Origin: Oncomelania hupensis
Taxonomy: Eukaryota; Mollusca; Gastropoda; Littorinimorpha; Pomatiopsidae
Reading direction: 5' to 3'
Assembly: GCA_036898135.1 (NCBI GenBank)
Contig: CM072520.1
Coordinates: forward strand, 1,152,491 to 1,216,490
Length of the DNA stretch: 64,000 nucleotides
Part shown: piece after piece, positions 9,225 through 19,818 of the stretch
Layout: each line of letters begins with the position of its first letter
Numbering within the stretch: position 1 is the first letter of the stretch
Position numbers and translations under genes: made by a program
Notes under the pieces: generated by a model
Told to the model about the DNA's origin: nothing
The model's database searches: none
Seen by the model: the letters and a program-made list of their open reading frames with translations, nothing else

Positions 9225-10736
9225 TGTCATGAACTGGCTAGTTTTAACTCTGCCTATCACTACTTAGCCTTGTGTAGTGATTGTAACTTTAGAAGTTAGA
9301 CTATTACACAGCAGCAATTAAAGTACACACCGCGAGCCCGACCCACGCTGCGTAGTGAGTCAGCACTTGAGCTTTGAATCTGACCGTTTTAACCAATCAG
9401 AAGCAGGCTAAGCGGGTAGAGCAGTTCTGACTGTGTCAGATCTTAGCGCAGTTTGAATCAGTCGTGTGTGAGAAGAGGAAGAAGTAACATCTACTTAGAT
9501 AGCTAGAGAAATCTCTTCACTCATAGACCAGGAAGCAGGACTTTAGACTCTTAGAATTCTATCAAGCCATCACGGGCCTGAACTTGTCAGACAGGTAAGT
9601 GAACACCCTTCTGTTTCATCGTGATATATTTATATTATTGTGGAAATTATGTTTGTGGAATTTGCTATGCATAAATGTGAATTGTTAATCCGAATTTGCA
9701 TGACCATGTGGAAAAGCCGAACACGTGGCGAAACACGACCGGTTGCGCCGCCATGTTGCATACCATACGGAACCACTGTTGTTTAACTTATATGTATGTT
9801 TGCAGACCAGTGGCTGTACCACTGAAGGTTTATATTATTATTAATTCTGTATGTGTATAGTTAGCCACGTTTGATATTTATGTATGTATAGGAATTTAGA
9901 GTGAGATTCCAGTGGACCCCGGAAGTAGCAGAATGTTCGTCGCTTATGTATAGAGATGTGGAGCTATCACTGAGGGCTACTTTGGCTTTCAGTGAGACGC
10001 TCTGCACAAACCGATTATTCAGGGTTGTGCAGAATTTCGTCTCTTATATTACAGACGAGCAGGCGAGCTATCCTGTGCACCCCACTCCACAGAAACGACG
10101 AGTTGGTTGAGGAGCCTCTACCGCACAAGTCGGAAAGAGCTACCTTGAAAAACACCCTGTCAGACCCCACAGCGTGGCAAGGGAACCCAACTACACAACG
10201 ACAAAGGTGGACCAGAAGCTACCTCACAGAAGGACTTCGCACGCACCATCTAGCAGTTAAGTGTATTCAACGAAGGTGCACTTAAACTGATCGAAACAGG
10301 ACCACAGTAGTCCAACTCTTCAGAAACTGTAAAACGGACCACAGTAGTCCAAATCTACATGAGATATTATAGCAAGTGCCCGATGAAGATATAGCAGCTG
10401 CCTAGACTATCAGTGATCGAACTATTAGCAGTAACTGAGACTTTTTAAGTTAGATTAGTACTTAGAGAATCTTGTATAGAGTAGAAGAAATAAATGTGTG
10501 ATTTTAACTGTTATCAAGTGGCTGGACTACATATGATTCATAGCCGTGTGAAAGCTAGTGTGACAGTAATCTTTTACCATTTTTCTATCTATTTCTGTAC
10601 CCCAACCTTAACACAGAACGAGCTAAACAAATAAATTTATTAAAGTAATTCATAGGGTGACTTACTAGCAGTTCCCACCGAATAAACGTGAGGGTCCATA
10701 ATTCCATTGTGCAGAGCCCATAAACCCCACGTGACA
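9225..10736 (+). repeat. 3' LTR of Gmr1-like element
   Basis: Near-identical copy of 2035-3545, with the same TGTCA/TGACA ends. It is preceded by GTTGAGGGAGCC, a candidate but weak polypurine tract, which is also found at the same place in the minus-strand copies. It is followed by the 5-bp repeat GTGTG. Confidence 0.95.
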
Positions 10737-10774
10737 GTGTGTGTGGGAGTGTTTGTAACATGTGAGCGTGTATG

Positions 10775-10837
10775 CTGGTTACAGATCGCCGCGCCTTGAG
10801 TCTTATTTAGGAATAAAGCGCATCCATCATCATCATT

Positions 10838-10924
<87 letters not shown>
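10775..10924 (+). repeat. LINE/SINE 3' tail plus ATC/ATT microsatellite
   Basis: CGCGCCTTGAGTC...AATAAAGCGCATCC, a short stem-like GCGC pair, leads directly into (ATC)n from ~10826 and (ATT)n from ~10891. The same GCGC...AAAGCGC arrangement followed by a microsatellite ends the LINE at 62040-62096 and repeat family A. It is probably the 3' end of a truncated retroposon. Confidence 0.6.
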
Positions 10925-11045
10925 GGACTGGTTTGACACTGAGCGAAACAATCAGGGTTGCTGAGGACAGGGAAAGATGCAGTACGCTGGTTAAACGATC
11001 ATCTGTGATGCCCCTACGACCTCCGAGTTACGGGATAGGATAGGA

Positions 11046-11046
<1 letters not shown>
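10925..11046 (+). mobile_element. RTE-like LINE 3' end
   Basis: Encodes the terminal part of the RTE-like polyprotein (frame beginning WTGLTLSET and ending near VPLRPPSYG). It ends in GGATAGGATAGGATA, the tail seen on every copy of this family in the window. It is a very short 5'-truncated copy sandwiched between microsatellites. An (ATT)n tract follows at 11047-11120. Confidence 0.75.
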
Positions 11047-11121
<75 letters not shown>

Positions 11122-11524
11122 AAAAACTGTGTGTACAAATCAGCCACATTGGCCCTCCCTACCTCCCATTTTCATCCCCCACCCCACACTATCCTCCTTC
11201 AACCACCCCCACATTCCCCCTCCCTCATTATTCTCCACCCTCCTTCCCGCTCTCAGTTCATTCCGGTAGTGGTCTGCATGGAGTCCAAAGCAGAAGTGCT
11301 GCCTACATTACTATGGAGACGGTTAGCATTGATTAAACATACATTCCTGGAGATCAGTGAAGCGTGTCACAGCATATTATTTTGTTAAAATAAAATATTG
11401 TTCCAATCGGATCTCCTTCTTTTATTCACCGTTAACATCCCCCCTCCCACCCTCTCCACAACCACCTTTTCTCTGTGTCCCACCTCTACCTTCCCCTTCA
11501 CCTCCCCTGGCCCTCTGTTCCATC

Positions 11525-11915
11525 GGTTGTCGAGTGGTCTGTACCACATGGAGACTTGATACTTTGTCCCAGAGCATGCAGACTTGTAGCATGAAGTGGC
11601 ATCAATTGTCGAGTGGTCTGTATCACATGGAGACTTGAAGCTTTGTCCCAGATCATGCAGACTTGTAGCATGAAGTGGCATCAATTGTCGATTGGTCTGT
11701 ATCACATGGAGACTGAAGCTTTGTCCCAAAGCATGTAGTCTTGTAGCATAAACTGGCAACGATTGTCTTTGGTCTTTATCACATGGAGACTTAGTACTTT
11801 GACCAGTAACATGTAGACTTGTAGCATGAAGTGTCATCGATTGTCGTTTGGTCTGTATCACATGGAGACTTTGTCCTAGAGCATGTAGTCTTGTAGCATG
11901 AAATGGCATCGATTT
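11525..11915. repeat. ~79-bp tandem repeat, ~5 copies
   Basis: A head-to-tail repeat containing TCACATGGAGACTT, then TTTGTCCCAGAGCATG, CTTGTAGCATGAAGTGGCAT and GATTGTCG. Copies begin near 11525, 11605, 11684, 11762 and 11840 with small indels, so the array is moderately decayed. The pyrimidine-rich stretch 11121-11520 upstream shows no recognisable feature. Confidence 0.85.
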
Positions 11916-12410
11916 TAATCAGTGTTGATGGTGGAAGTGGGGTGTGGAAATAAATGGAATTGGTAATGTCATAGTGTGTGTAGATACGTGTACAATGGCA
12001 GAAAATCTAAATTAAATATTGATTGACAAGGACTTTTAAAGGGACAACGAATAGCAGAAGAAGAAGAAGACTGAATGAATGAATGTGCAGTGTAAACATG
12101 TATGCGCCAGTAAATAATGAACGGATATGTGTGTATGCGTCTGCGTGTATGCATGTGTGCTTGTATGCGCGCGCGTTTGTGTGTGTGTGTTTGTGTGTGT
12201 GAGGGGGAGGGGCGGGGGAGAGAGGTCTGCCTCTCTGTGTTTAGATTCATGTATTGTATAATACAGAGCGCTCATTTATCCCTATAGGCGGCTATAATAT
12301 GCTATTGTGTATGTCTTGTTTAGTGTGTGGATGTCTGGGCATTGGATATGGCACGCAGCATTTACAACAAAGCATTGGTTATGATATATTGATGTGAATT
12401 TGGGGTTGGA

Positions 12411-13462
12411 CAGTGGTATGTTATCAAAAGATGGGGAGTACATGTAGTGAGTGGTATGTTATCACAAGATGGGGAGTACATGTAGTGAGTGGTATGTTAT
12501 CACAAGATGGGGAGTACATGTAGTGAGTGGTATGTTATCAAAAGATGGGGAGTACATGTAGTGAGTGGTATGTTATCACAAGATGGGGAGTACATGTAGT
12601 GAGTGGTATGTTATCACAAGATGGGGAGTACATGTAGTGAGTGGTATGTTATCACAAGATGGGGAGTACATGTAGTGAGTGGTATGTTATCACAAGATGG
12701 GGAGTACATGTAGTGAGTGGTATGTTATCACAAGATGGGGAGTACATGTAGTGAGTGGTATGTTATCACAAGATGGTGTGTACATGTAGTGAGTGGTATG
12801 TTATCACAAGATGGGGAGTACATGTAGTGAGTGGTATGTTATCAAAAGATGGAGAGTACATGTAGTGAGTGGTATGTTATCACAAGATGGGGAGTACATG
12901 TAGTGAGTGGTATGTTATCACAAGATGGTGTGTACATGTAGTGAGTGGTATGTTATCACAAGATGGGGAGTACATGTAGTGAGTGGTATGTTATCACAAG
13001 ATGGTGTGTACATGTAGTGAGTGGTATGTTATCACAAGATGGAGAGTACATGTAGTGAGTGGTATGTTATCACAAGATGGGGAGTACATGTAGTGAGTGG
13101 TATGTTATCACAAGATGGGGAGTACATGTAGTGGTATGTTATCACAAGATGGGGAGTACATGTAGTGAGTGGTATGTTATGACAAGATGGGGAGTACATG
13201 TAGTGAGTGGTATGTTATCACAAGATGGGGAGTACATGTAGTGAGTGGTATGTTATCACAAGATGGGGAGTACATGTAGTGAGTGGTATGTTATTACAAA
13301 ATGGGGAGTACATGTAGTGAGTGGTATGTTATCACAAGATGGGGAGTACATGTAGTGAGTGGTATGTTATCACAAGATGGGGAGTACATGTAGTGAGTGG
13401 TATGTTATCACAAGATGGGGAGTACATGTAGTGAGTGGTATGTTATCACAAGATGGGGAGTG
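12411..13462. repeat. 38-bp minisatellite, ~27 copies
   Basis: Unit GAGTGGTATGTTATCACAAG followed by ATGGGGAGTACATGTAGT, repeated with few substitutions (CAAAAG, GGTGTG, GGAGAG variants) and one 4-base shortening near 13128-13132. The copies are far more alike than those of the 79-bp array, which implies recent homogenisation. The unit length is not a multiple of three, so short frames across it are not genes. Bases 11916-12410 hold GT-rich sequence and nothing else recognisable. Confidence 0.96.
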
Positions 13463-13539
13463 GTGAGTGGTCGGGAAAAGAACAGAGAGATGGTCATGCG
13501 TGTCGATGACATTCTGTGTTCGCATCTGTAATACATACG

Positions 13540-13812
13540 TAAGTGTTTAATAAATTAATAATAAATATGTAGCAGCGTATGTAATAAATACACACAATAT
13601 TGTCGTATAACAAAAGTTTAACAATGTAATTATAAACAATGGATAAATAACCAATATGAACATCTTAAAAATAAAATAATAAATAAATAACCATTATATA
13701 ATAAATAATAAATATGTAACAAATATATAACATTAATTATATCTATATTAGAAATAAATAATAAAATATAACAAATATCAAATATTAAATCAATAATAAA
13801 TACACTTAATAT

Positions 13813-13867
<55 letters not shown>
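13540..13867. repeat. AT-rich stretch and (TC)n microsatellite
   Basis: A long run of AATAAATA-type sequence (13540-13815) is followed by an almost pure TC tract (13816-13867). No gene is seen. Confidence 0.85.
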
Positions 13868-13869
<2 letters not shown>

Positions 13870-13884
13870 ACCTTCTCACAGAAA

Positions 13885-14257
13885 TGTCTGTGTGAGGTCT
13901 GTTGGATCAGCTTGGGAATATTGGAGGCTTTCTGCCAAATGGTCACTGGGGCTTCCTATGATATTATTTGGCAATGTAGGCATTTTATATGTTTGTGTTT
14001 TGTTCATATTGTATAATGATGTTTGTATTCTATTTTCTTTTTGTAAACGGGGGTTCGATAAATTAAAGCGTCCCCTGCTTGGGATATTTTTATTGTAAAG
14101 TGACCGGCTGGTAGATTGCCTTCAGTATTACCACTAGGGTTGTTTCGGCAGATCTTTTATGCGGATCAGGGGTGAGTCCTCTTTCACTTCTCTGGTCCTG
14201 ATTTGGCTCGGAAGAGTCCGCTGGACCTAAAGCAATAACCATGTAATGTAATGTAAC
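13885..14257 (+). repeat. Dispersed repeat family B, 3' part
   Basis: Matches 55726-56088 and 63825-64000 almost throughout (GAGGTCTGTTGGATCAGCTTGG, TCACTGGGGCTTCCTATGAT, TTTTGTAAACGGGGG, GAGTCCGCTGGACCTAAA) and ends CATGTAATGTAATGTAA. The short pentamer-like tail indicates a retroposed element, perhaps a LINE 3' end or a SINE. No coding capacity was recognised. Confidence 0.8.
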
Positions 14258-14369
14258 AGAAATGTCTGTATCTAAAATCAATTTGATGATAGGACGTTCA
14301 AAGAAGGAAGTAAACAGAAAAGATGTATTCGCATGTTCTAGCTGTGATTGAAAAGGATTTAGTAACAAC

Positions 14370-14382
14370 GAGCGAGCGAGCG

Positions 14383-14438
<56 letters not shown>
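14370..14438. repeat. (GA)n microsatellite
   Basis: GAGCGAGCGAGC leads into an uninterrupted GA run. Confidence 0.95.
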
Positions 14439-14441
<3 letters not shown>

Positions 14442-14559
14442 TTTGAGGAGCGTAAAGAAGAGATAAAACGAACACTTTAACTCCCTAAAGCTGTCTTACA
14501 TGTATATTTTCAAATCATAATTCATGTTCATCAATAAAAAGTCATTCACTTGGTACAGT

Positions 14560-14778
14560 TGGACCAGTGGCGATCCAGACAAGACTGTATGATCACATTC
14601 TTGCGTTTTTCTTCTTGCTGGACCTGAAGGCGATACGCGATGCGCTACTGTCCGGTCAGTTCCACATGACTTGTGATGCCAGAGAAGATCACTAGGTTTC
14701 CCGCCAATTACTTGACCCACTTCTAAACACGCTGCCCACCTGCCATAAAGCAATAATCATGTAATGTAATATACCTGC
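14560..14778 (+). repeat. Unclassified repeat with ATGTAATGTAAT tail
   Basis: Ends AAAGCAATAATCATGTAATGTAATA, the same tail as family B, but its body (14568-14740) does not match the family B body. It may be a relative sharing the same 3' end. A (CT)n tract follows at about 14845-14890. Confidence 0.45.
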
Positions 14779-14845
14779 CATAAACCTGCCGTCTCTTCAC
14801 TCCTTCCCTATTTATCTATATCCGCCTCCCCCCAACACCCCCCCC

Positions 14846-14890
<45 letters not shown>

Positions 14891-14893
<3 letters not shown>

Positions 14894-16560
14894 TATCCTA
14901 TCCCGTAACTCGAAAGTCGTTGGGGCACCACAGATGATCGTTTAACCAGCGTACTCCATCTTTCTCTGTCCTCAGCAACCCTTATAACTTCGCTCAGTGT
15001 CAACCCAGTCAAATTCTCGAATGTTGTCCTCCCACCTCTTTTCCTCTCTCCCTTTTCTTCTGCCTCCTAGCACCGTGCCTTGCAGGATGGTTTTTCCAAG
15101 CCCTGATGCTCTGGTGACGTGGCCATGCCATCGGAGTTTCCGGTTCTTCACCACTGTCAGCATGTCTTCATGTTGTCCAATGGCTTGTGTGATGGTCGTT
15201 GGACTTCGTCGTTGGTGATGTGCTGGGTATAGGAAACGCCCAGAAGTCTTTTGTAGCACCTCATCTCCATGTCAGGGAAGCAGATTGTTGAGTTTTTGGT
15301 GGTCATCAGCGCCCTGTGAGGTGTTCTTTTTCTGTCCCATCTCTCTTCGTTTGTCACACAGGTCCAAAAGTTCAGATGTGATCCACGATTCTTTGGGCGG
15401 CACTTGCCAAGGATTTCAATGGCAGCGTCTGTAACAGTTGAATTGAAGGTAGTGATCATGGCGTTGACATCTACTTCACCAGCTCCCAGAATGAGCAGTT
15501 GTGCAAATTTCCATCCAATTGTGGCTTGGAATATTTCTGCCACCTCCGGGTCTTGCAGTTTGTCCATGGCAAACTTCAGTCTGGTGCACTTTGCACAAAT
15601 GGAGCCGGAAACACATTACGAGATCGTGGTCACTTCCGATGTTTGCTCCTGGAAAAGTGCGTGTCCTGCCAATGTTGATGCTTGATATGAAGCGTTTCTT
15701 GACCATGATGTAGTCAATCTGGTTGTGATGCTCCCCTCTGCGACTATGCCAGGTCCATCATCTGGATTTTTTGGGGGATCAAGCATGTTTGCCAGTATTA
15801 GATTGTTGTATCTGGCAAACTCCAAGAGTCTCAGACCTCTGTTATTTGTCTCGTTGGTGCAGTGGGGTACACATGTGTCTCCCCAGTTGTGGTGCGCATC
15901 TTTGGCCAGCCTTGGCATTCCAGTCGCCTTGAATTATGACAATGTCCTTCTTCGGCACTTGATCAAGGACAGCCTGCAGATTTTCATAGAAATCCTCCAA
16001 TTCGCTGTCGTCATAGTCTGATCCTGCGGCATAGACCTCGATGATGATTATGTTGAAAGGGGCTACTCTCAATAAGTTTACTGGAGATTGAGCGGCAACC
16101 CATGACAGTGGCTAGAATGTCTTTCTGGACCAAGAATCCAACGCCGTGTTTGTGCCTGTCATCTCTTTCACTGAAATAAAGCTTGTGACCTTTGTCGGTC
16201 GTTGTTTCACCTGGGCCTTTCCAGCGCAGTTCGCTGATACCTAAAATGTTAATGTTCCATCGATAGGGGTCCATCTCGTGGGCCAGTTCTTCTAATTTTC
16301 CATCCGCAGTTAGGGTCTTGACATTCCAGGTTCCTATAACGATGTTGTCTCTTGTGCGGATCCTGCTAAGTTGTCCATGCACACTTATACCTTCGTCCTG
16401 GTAACCAACAGAAGGCGCGGTCCTTGGTGACTCAGGCGGCGACCGATCCTGTATGGAGTGAGTGGTTCTTTTCATCATACAGTATGCAAAAAAGATCTGG
16501 CGGGGCCCAATCGGCTGTTGGCCACAGACGAGATCCACTAGTGCAGTGTGGCTTAATTGT
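14891..16560 (-). mobile_element. RTE-like LINE copy lacking the RT domain
   Basis: Read on the minus strand, the element starts with an endonuclease region near 16540 and ends with TCCTATCCTATCCCG-type tail sequence at 14891, the family's 3' signature. It joins the endonuclease-RT linker directly to the post-RT C-terminal domain near 15280. The ~1.67-kb copy therefore has no polymerase. Confidence 0.8.
14972..16538 (-). pseudogene. RTE-like endonuclease + C-terminal domain, RT deleted
   Basis: Frames on the minus strand give, in order, an endonuclease start (GTWNVKTLTADGKLEEL near 16340), the catalytic-motif regions GDWNAKAG (near 15925) and GSDHDLVM (near 15620), and a linker (DPEVAEIFQATIG). 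They then pass straight to MEMRCYKRLLG...QHITNDEV and KLRWHGHVTRASGL, which in intact RTE/BovB-type proteins lie beyond the RT. At least three frameshifts break the endonuclease. The RT core (fingers, palm, YADD/FADD) is absent. It is dead as a polymerase and the endonuclease is not expressible as one protein. Proteins of this family are often mis-named craniofacial development protein 2-like; the motifs here are LINE endonuclease. Confidence 0.8.
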
Positions 16561-16639
16561 CTTCTTTACAGTGCGTCTTGTATCATTTCAAACTATGCAT
16601 ACTAGCTGATGCATAGATTTGCTGCTAATACAATAATAA

Positions 16640-16643
16640 TGTG

Positions 16644-16710
<67 letters not shown>

Positions 16711-16843
16711 TATCTCGTCGTCATTGTCATTATCAGTTTTGATGCTAAAACAAGCACCAAAGTCGTTGCTTGCACTGCTATTAGCACTACATGATCATCA
16801 TCATTGTCATCGTCGTCGTCATCATCATCAGCATCAGCATCAG

Positions 16844-16887
<44 letters not shown>

Positions 16888-17124
16888 CTCGTCATCATCA
16901 TCACCATCGCCATCATCATCGTCGTCGTCATCATCATCATCATCATCATCATCACCACCATCATCAGTAACCACAACAACAACAATATCATATGTTTTAG
17001 CCTAATACTAGGATTTTTCTGTACACGAAAGAGTGTGAGAGAGCGAGAGAGAGAGAAAGACAGACAGACAGAGACAGACAGAGACAGACAGAGTGCATAT
17101 AGACAGTGAAACAGGGTGGGATGT

Positions 17125-17157
<33 letters not shown>

Positions 17158-17160
17158 GAG
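16640..17160. repeat. Cluster of ATC, GA and ACAG microsatellites
   Basis: (ATC)n at about 16647-16709 and, more interrupted, 16796-16970; GAGA/ACAG repeats at 17035-17160. Frames of poly-Ser, poly-Asp and poly-His across it are artefacts. Bases 17161-17640 show nothing recognisable. Confidence 0.9.
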
Positions 17161-17639
17161 CACTGCACTTTGAAGTCGGGATCCCCGTGCATTAGTGGAG
17201 CTGGTCTTGAGGGGGATTTTATCCCAAAATGGATCGTCCTCAAATGGAAAGTCTGAACACGGCCTGTGTTTGGGGGGCAAATTGTCCAGACAGCGCTAGA
17301 CTCTAATTGTAACAGACAGTTCGGGACACTCAGAGTTCGCGTCAGCAACACAAATTGCGGGGTCGTCCTTATGCACCCCAAAGCTCTCAGTTCTGGCAGT
17401 GGGCTTGTAACTCATGTGGAAGGTTTTTAGAGAACTACATGTAGGTCTACAGTGATGTATCTTGTTTGGCTTGTAACTGTTGTTCCACATCTTTTTGTGA
17501 TCACATACTTAGCATTAGTTCCCATAGAATTATTGAAGCAGTCTGCCACATTTCGACTACTATTTTTACCCAGCAGTCTGTTTCCACACGCTACCTTTAC
17601 TCCGTTCAAGGATAGAGCTATGGTAACCAATAGCTTTGG

Positions 17640-18066
17640 GAATAGAAAGTTGTGGGAACATAATGCAGTGGGAACAGAAATCCAACGGAATAAAATATCC
17701 TGAGAACCTAGAGAGTTGTGGGAACATAGAACCGTGAGAGCATAGAACCAGTGAAACATAGATTTGTGGGAAAATAGAGTCAGGGGAACAGAGGGAGTTG
17801 TGGAAACATAGGACCGTGGGAACATAGTGTGTTGTGGGAACATAGGACCGTGGGAACAGAGCCGTGGGAGCAGAAAGTTGTGAGAAAATATAGCGGTGGG
17901 AGCAGAAAGCTGTGAGAAAATAGAGCCGTGGGAACAGAGTGCTGTGAGAACATAGTGCCATGACAACCGAGAGAGTTGTGGGAACATGGAGTCATGAAAA
18001 ATAGAGCTGAGGGAACAGAAAGCCATGGAAACATACATTTTCGAGAACCTAAAGTTGTGGAAACAT
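17640..18066. repeat. Degenerate GTTGTGGGAACATAG tandem repeat, left part
   Basis: Repeats of GTTGTGGGAACATAGA and CCGTGGGAACAGAG in ~14 or ~28-bp steps with many substitutions. The same repeat resumes at 20243, so the LINE at 18067-20242 is inserted in it. The 13 bases GTTGTGGAAACAT at 18054-18066 recur at 20243-20255 as the target duplication. Confidence 0.85.
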
Positions 18067-18169
18067 CCTATCCTATCCTATCCTGTCCCGTAACTCGGAG
18101 GTCGTAGGGGCACCACAGATGATCGTTTAACCAGCATACTCCATCTTTCTCTGTCCTCAGTGTCAAACC

Positions 18170-19818
18170 TATGAAGCGCCATTTGTAAATTAAATGGTTA
18201 TTGTCATTATATCTATAGAACATACATTTTACCTGTATAAAAGATATGGTATAATTATAAAATGAATTATATACCTATAAAATACATTCTATAGCAATAC
18301 AACACTTTTTATAGCTATAAAGCAACATTTTTATAGCTACAGACTACATTTTACGATATACAAGAGATCATACACGGATCGTCACGCCGTTTGTAAATAT
18401 TAAACACAAAAAAACGATTTTATTTATAAACAAAACATTTTATACGTAACCAATTCATTTTATCTATAAACAAAACATTTTATAAGTAACCAATTCATTT
18501 TACCTATAAACAAGTCATTGTATCTATAAACAAGTCATTTTATAGCAAAAACGATCTATAAAACTTCCTTTTATCTGTAAACACTTCATTTTATAGCAAC
18601 AACGAGCACTTATATCTATAGAATACATTTTATAACACGTACAATGAATTGTACCTGTAGAATGCATTCGCGCCAATTATTTTCCAGTCGGCGCCTTACA
18701 ATAATTGTGTACTAACTTTCTCATTGTATAACTGCTTCTCTCCCTTCGATTATTTTTATTTTGTAACGTTCTAAGCGACCCAAAGTTGCTGTGCGGCGCG
18801 CAAAGATGGCTGACGTTTTTTTTTTTTTTTTTTTGGGGGGGGGGTTCTTTTTTTTTTTTAAATTAAAATTTACGTCCCCGGACTCATTAAGCGTATAGGG
18901 GGCGATTGGTTAATAGGTACATTCAACCAATTCAACGAAAAAAGGCCCTCTCGCCTTTTCATGTAGAAGTGACGTTGCATAAGCTAAATTTAGATAGCTA
19001 CGGTGCGTTTAGGGAATTCCCGCTAGGCCTATATCGACTTCCCGCGCTTACGGCTAATACGGCATACTTGATGTCAACAATCTCCAAGGTAACAGTTACG
19101 ATGGAAGCTGGTTTGCCTTCGTGCTTATCGATAGTTTTTCAAGACGACCAAAAAATAATTGGAACAGTCGAGACTGACAATGATGTCGCTGATATTTTAT
19201 CAGCATTTCACTAGTATGGTCCTCGCCAATTTATATAGTACACTAGTATGGTCCTTGCCATTTTTTGTAGTAGACTTTATGGTCTTTACCATGTTGAGTC
19301 GCTTAGAAGTTTACAAGTAGTCTACACGAGGATGGAGTTGCTTCCCTGGGATCAGCAATGCGAAACTCAGTATAAAATTAATGTCATGCGCCGAATGTAA
19401 AATAATACTCCGAATGCATTCTACAGGTAAAATGCATTGTATATATTATAACATTTATTTTATAGATATAAAAGCTCTTTGTTCCTATAAAATGAATTGT
19501 TTACCTATAAAATGAATTGTTAATGTATAAAATGTAGTGTTTAGAGATAAAATGAAGTGTTTAGAGATAAAATAGTTTTTCGGAATAATATTTACAAATG
19601 GCGTGATGATCGAGTATGATTTCTCTTGTATATTGTAAAATGTAGTCTGTAGTTATAAAAATGTTGTTTTTAGCTATAAAAAGTTTTGTATTGCTATTGA
19701 ATGTATTTTATAGACATAGAATTCATTTTATAAGTATACAATATCTTTTATACAGGTAAAATGTATGTTCTATAGATATAATGACAATAATGATTTAATT
19801 TACAAATGGCGCCTCATA
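18170..19818. mobile_element. Long-TIR DNA transposon, 6-bp target duplication
   Basis: Begins TATGAAGCGCCATTTGTAAAT and ends with the inverse of TATGAGGCGCCATTTGTAAAT. The inversion continues inward for about 500 bp on the left (to ~18675) and about 410 bp on the right (from ~19405), with indels caused by AT-rich subrepeats such as AATTCATTTTAT. The six bases CAAACC lie on both sides (18164-18169, 19819-19824), and removing the element restores the continuous LINE sequence seen at 51270-51290, an internal control on the boundaries. The core carries a poly-T/poly-G slippage tract (18817-18860) and one short open frame. No transposase is seen, so this is a non-autonomous element of unknown superfamily. 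Confidence 0.88.
18906..19214 (+). CDS. Hypothetical 102-aa frame in the TIR element
   Basis: Open frame in the core of the 1.65-kb TIR element. The composition is unlike the surrounding AT-rich repeats and looks protein-like (for example ISKVTVTMEAGLPSCLSIVF near the C-terminal half). A homopolymer region just upstream (18817-18860) follows an AAGATGGCTGAC sequence, a good translation-start or YY1-type context, so the frame could be the 3' part of a longer captured coding segment. The listed start is not a normal ATG in context and may be wrong. I do not recognise the protein. It could equally be a chance frame. Confidence 0.3.
   Translation: MVNRYIQPIQRKKALSPFHVEVTLHKLNLDSYGAFREFPLGLYRLPALTANTAYLMSTISKVTVTMEAGLPSCLSIVFQDDQKIIGTVETDNDVADILSAFH

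Larger units (their letters stand above)
2035..10736 (+). mobile_element. Gmr1-like Ty3/gypsy LTR retrotransposon, near-intact
   Basis: Two ~1.51-kb direct LTRs (2035-3545 and 9225-10736) flank an internal region with one long polyprotein. The LTRs start TGTCA and end TGACA, a perfect terminal inversion. The 5 bases before the left LTR (GTGTG, 2030-2034) are repeated directly after the right LTR (10737-10741), although the sequence is low-complexity. By eye the two LTRs differ at about four positions, so the insertion is young. Domain order is Gag, CCHC knuckle, protease, integrase, RT, RNase H. Integrase before RT is copia order, but the RT, RNase H and integrase GPY-type end look Ty3/gypsy, which is what defines the Gmr1 lineage. 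A ~695-bp LINE fragment (8309-9004) interrupts the 3' end. Confidence 0.93.

Noticed and set aside
12411..13462. CRISPR-like or protein repeat array
   Set aside because: A contiguous 38-bp minisatellite; unit length not divisible by three, no spacers.
16710..17381. Long minus-strand frame rich in Asp and Met
   Set aside because: Generated by (ATC)n microsatellites.
17427..18038. Minus-strand frame of repeating SHxSMFPQL-type sequence
   Set aside because: A product of the degenerate GTTGTGGGAACATAG repeat; no start context and no family.
18906..19214. Sliding-clamp-like resemblance of the hypothetical frame
   Set aside because: A vague pattern similarity in one beta-strand-like stretch is too weak without a profile search.
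18170..19818. Assignment to Polinton/Maverick on the basis of 6-bp duplication and long TIRs
   Set aside because: Too short, termini start TATG rather than AG, and no polymerase B, integrase or capsid genes are present.
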